This document shows positions 4,110 through 5,271 of a stretch of 5,271 nucleotides of DNA, piece by piece. Position numbers and translations under genes: made by a program. The number at the start of each line of letters is the position of its first letter. Within the stretch, counting starts at the first letter, position 1. The stretch is from Afipia sp. (lineage in GTDB: Bacteria; Pseudomonadota; Alphaproteobacteria; Rhizobiales; Xanthobacteraceae). A model generated the notes under the pieces. The model did not search any database, had not been told where the DNA came from, and saw only the letters and a list, made by a program, of their open reading frames with translations. The stretch is taken from NCBI GenBank assembly GCA_020056155.1, contig JAGVII010000238.1, forward strand, positions 1-5,271, written 5' to 3'.

Positions 4110-5271
4110 CTATCGCTTCACGATCATGGCGGTGCGTCCGATCAGGCGCGCGAGCTGTTTGAAGCGATTGGTGACGCGGTCGGCGGCAAGGTCGGTGGCG
4201 CGCTTGTCGAACACCAGGATAAGCTTGCGGCCCTGATTGCGGAAATGGGTGTGCGGCAGCACGCCGCGCTGTGCCGCGGAAATCATGAAGGCAACGCGAA
4301 ACACGGCGCCAATCAGGCGTGCACGCTCGACCATCGCGGGCGGAACGAGCGCGCGCACCGATTCCGGCGCCTCATTCTCCGGGTTCAATCCGGCGTAGCG
4401 ATAGAAAGCAGCGAGCGCGAGAAACACCCTGCCCTCATGGGTCACCGCGCCGAAATTCCCGTTGATGATGAAATCGAGCGATTGCTCGCCGCGATGATCC
4501 GGATGAGCGCGCCAGGCGGTGTCGGACAGCCAGCACGCCGCATGACGCAGCCGCTTCTCGTCGTCGGTTTCGCGCAGGCCCGCGACCCGGAAGAGCTTGT
4601 CGCTCCACATGATCAGATCGTCGGCGTGGCGAGGCGAACGCGAGCGCAACTCGTTCATCGTCTGCGCCGTTGCGATCAGCCCGTCCTTGTGCTGCTCCTT
4701 TTCGGGCAGCATCTCGTAAAGCAACCCTTCGCGAACGCCGTAGGTCGAGAAAACGATGTTCTTCGGCTTCGCGACGCGAATGATATATTCCAGCACCAGC
4801 GCGGCATAGGTCAGCAGCGGGCGGCGGGCATCGGCTACGGTCTCGATGTCGGCAAGCGTGTTGCTCGCGGCGAGACGGCGAAGCCGTCGCACAAAGTCGA
4901 GCGCTTCGGCGGCTGGAATGCTGTAGCCGTGCATCACGCGCAGCGGATAGCCGCTCTGGATGATGTGGATGCGCGCCAGCGCACGCCATGTGCCGCCAAC
5001 CGCATAGAACGTCCGTCCCGTTCCCGCCTTGAGTTGCGGCAATCCGGTCAGCTGGCCGGCGACGATCCGCTCCGCCTTTTTCAGCGATTTCTGCGACGCA
5101 TCCTGCAAGGCGAGGCCGCCGAGCGGCAATGTCGTGCCCGAACGGATGCGATGACCACGCACGTCGATGAGTTCAAGCGAACCGCCGCCGAGATCGCCGA
5201 CGATGCCGTCCGGCTTGTAGACACCCGAGGCCACGCCAAGCGCGGACAGCTTCGCTTCGCGCGCGCCCGAC
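4110..5271 (-). CDS. ppx: Ppx/GppA-family phosphatase (exopolyphosphatase / pppGpp phosphohydrolase), 5' end outside the window
   Basis: 386 residues are visible and the frame stays open to the window edge. The fragment opens SGAREAKLSALGV and runs into DGIVGDLGGGSLELI, the second phosphate-binding motif of the ASKHA ATPase fold. VGGTWRALARIH follows (about 91-102 of the fragment), then RRPLLTYAALVLEYI and KNIVFSTYGVREGLLYEML (about 170-188), typical of Ppx/GppA. The rest (about 190-386) is a mostly helical C-terminal domain as in longer exopolyphosphatases. Members cut terminal phosphate from polyphosphate or the 5' phosphate from pppGpp, linking to phosphate storage and the stringent response; these cannot be told apart here. 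A GTG at 5234 is an internal codon, since family residues continue upstream. The missing N-terminal part is probably 100-150 residues, including the first ASKHA motif (inference from family length near 500). Confidence 0.93.
   Translation of the reverse strand, partial: SGAREAKLSALGVASGVYKPDGIVGDLGGGSLELIDVRGHRIRSGTTLPLGGLALQDASQKSLKKAERIVAGQLTGLPQLKAGTGRTFYAVGGTWRALARIHIIQSGYPLRVMHGYSIPAAEALDFVRRLRRLAASNTLADIETVADARRPLLTYAALVLEYIIRVAKPKNIVFSTYGVREGLLYEMLPEKEQHKDGLIATAQTMNELRSRSPRHADDLIMWSDKLFRVAGLRETDDEKRLRHAACWLSDTAWRAHPDHRGEQSLDFIINGNFGAVTHEGRVFLALAAFYRYAGLNPENEAPESVRALVPPAMVERARLIGAVFRVAFMISAAQRGVLPHTHFRNQGRKLILVFDKRATDLAADRVTNRFKQLARLIGRTAMIVKR

Overview
The window most likely comes from an alphaproteobacterium of the Bradyrhizobium / Rhodopseudomonas / Nitrobacter / Afipia group (order Hyphomicrobiales). 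The reasons are the high-GC coding, a eukaryote-like type II glutamine synthetase with a small divergent GstI-like gene, and typical Bradyrhizobiaceae versions of a glutaminase, a COG3826-type 2-oxoglutarate (2OG) oxygenase and a Ppx/GppA phosphatase. The genus is an inference; no rRNA or tRNA is present.

Layout, left to right. The first 211 bases hold the N-terminal 70 codons of alkB (minus strand, cut by the window edge). A clean intrinsic terminator (312-348) separates it from glnII (414-1451, minus). A 453-bp regulatory region (1452-1904) follows. It carries a good sigma-54 -24/-12 promoter for glnII, a GC-rich leader with competing hairpins, and a candidate NtrC site overlapping a candidate promoter for the divergent small gene gstI (1905-2081, plus). 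A bidirectional terminator (2143-2173) sits between the convergent gstI and the glutaminase gene glsA (2196-3131, minus). Upstream of glsA is a 2.9-copy, 17-bp tandem repeat (3179-3227), each copy of which reads as a GG-N10-GC sigma-54-like element on the glsA strand. Next come a 2OG-Fe(II) oxygenase of COG3826 type (3283-4026, minus), a 14-position intergenic stem-loop (4067-4105), and the C-terminal 386 residues of a Ppx/GppA-family phosphatase (4110 to the window end, minus, 5' end missing).

How it fits together. The centre is a glutamine-cycle module. GSII makes glutamine from glutamate, ammonia and ATP, GstI is the likely brake on glnII translation, and the glutaminase returns glutamine to glutamate and ammonia. 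The expected logic, inferred from Rhizobium, is that nitrogen limitation activates NtrC, which turns glnII on through sigma-54 and turns gstI off. If the repeat upstream of glsA really is a sigma-54 promoter array, the glutaminase would be under related control. Two separate 2OG-dependent dioxygenases (AlkB and the COG3826 protein) lie on either side of this module. No mobile element, CRISPR array, tRNA or rRNA was seen.
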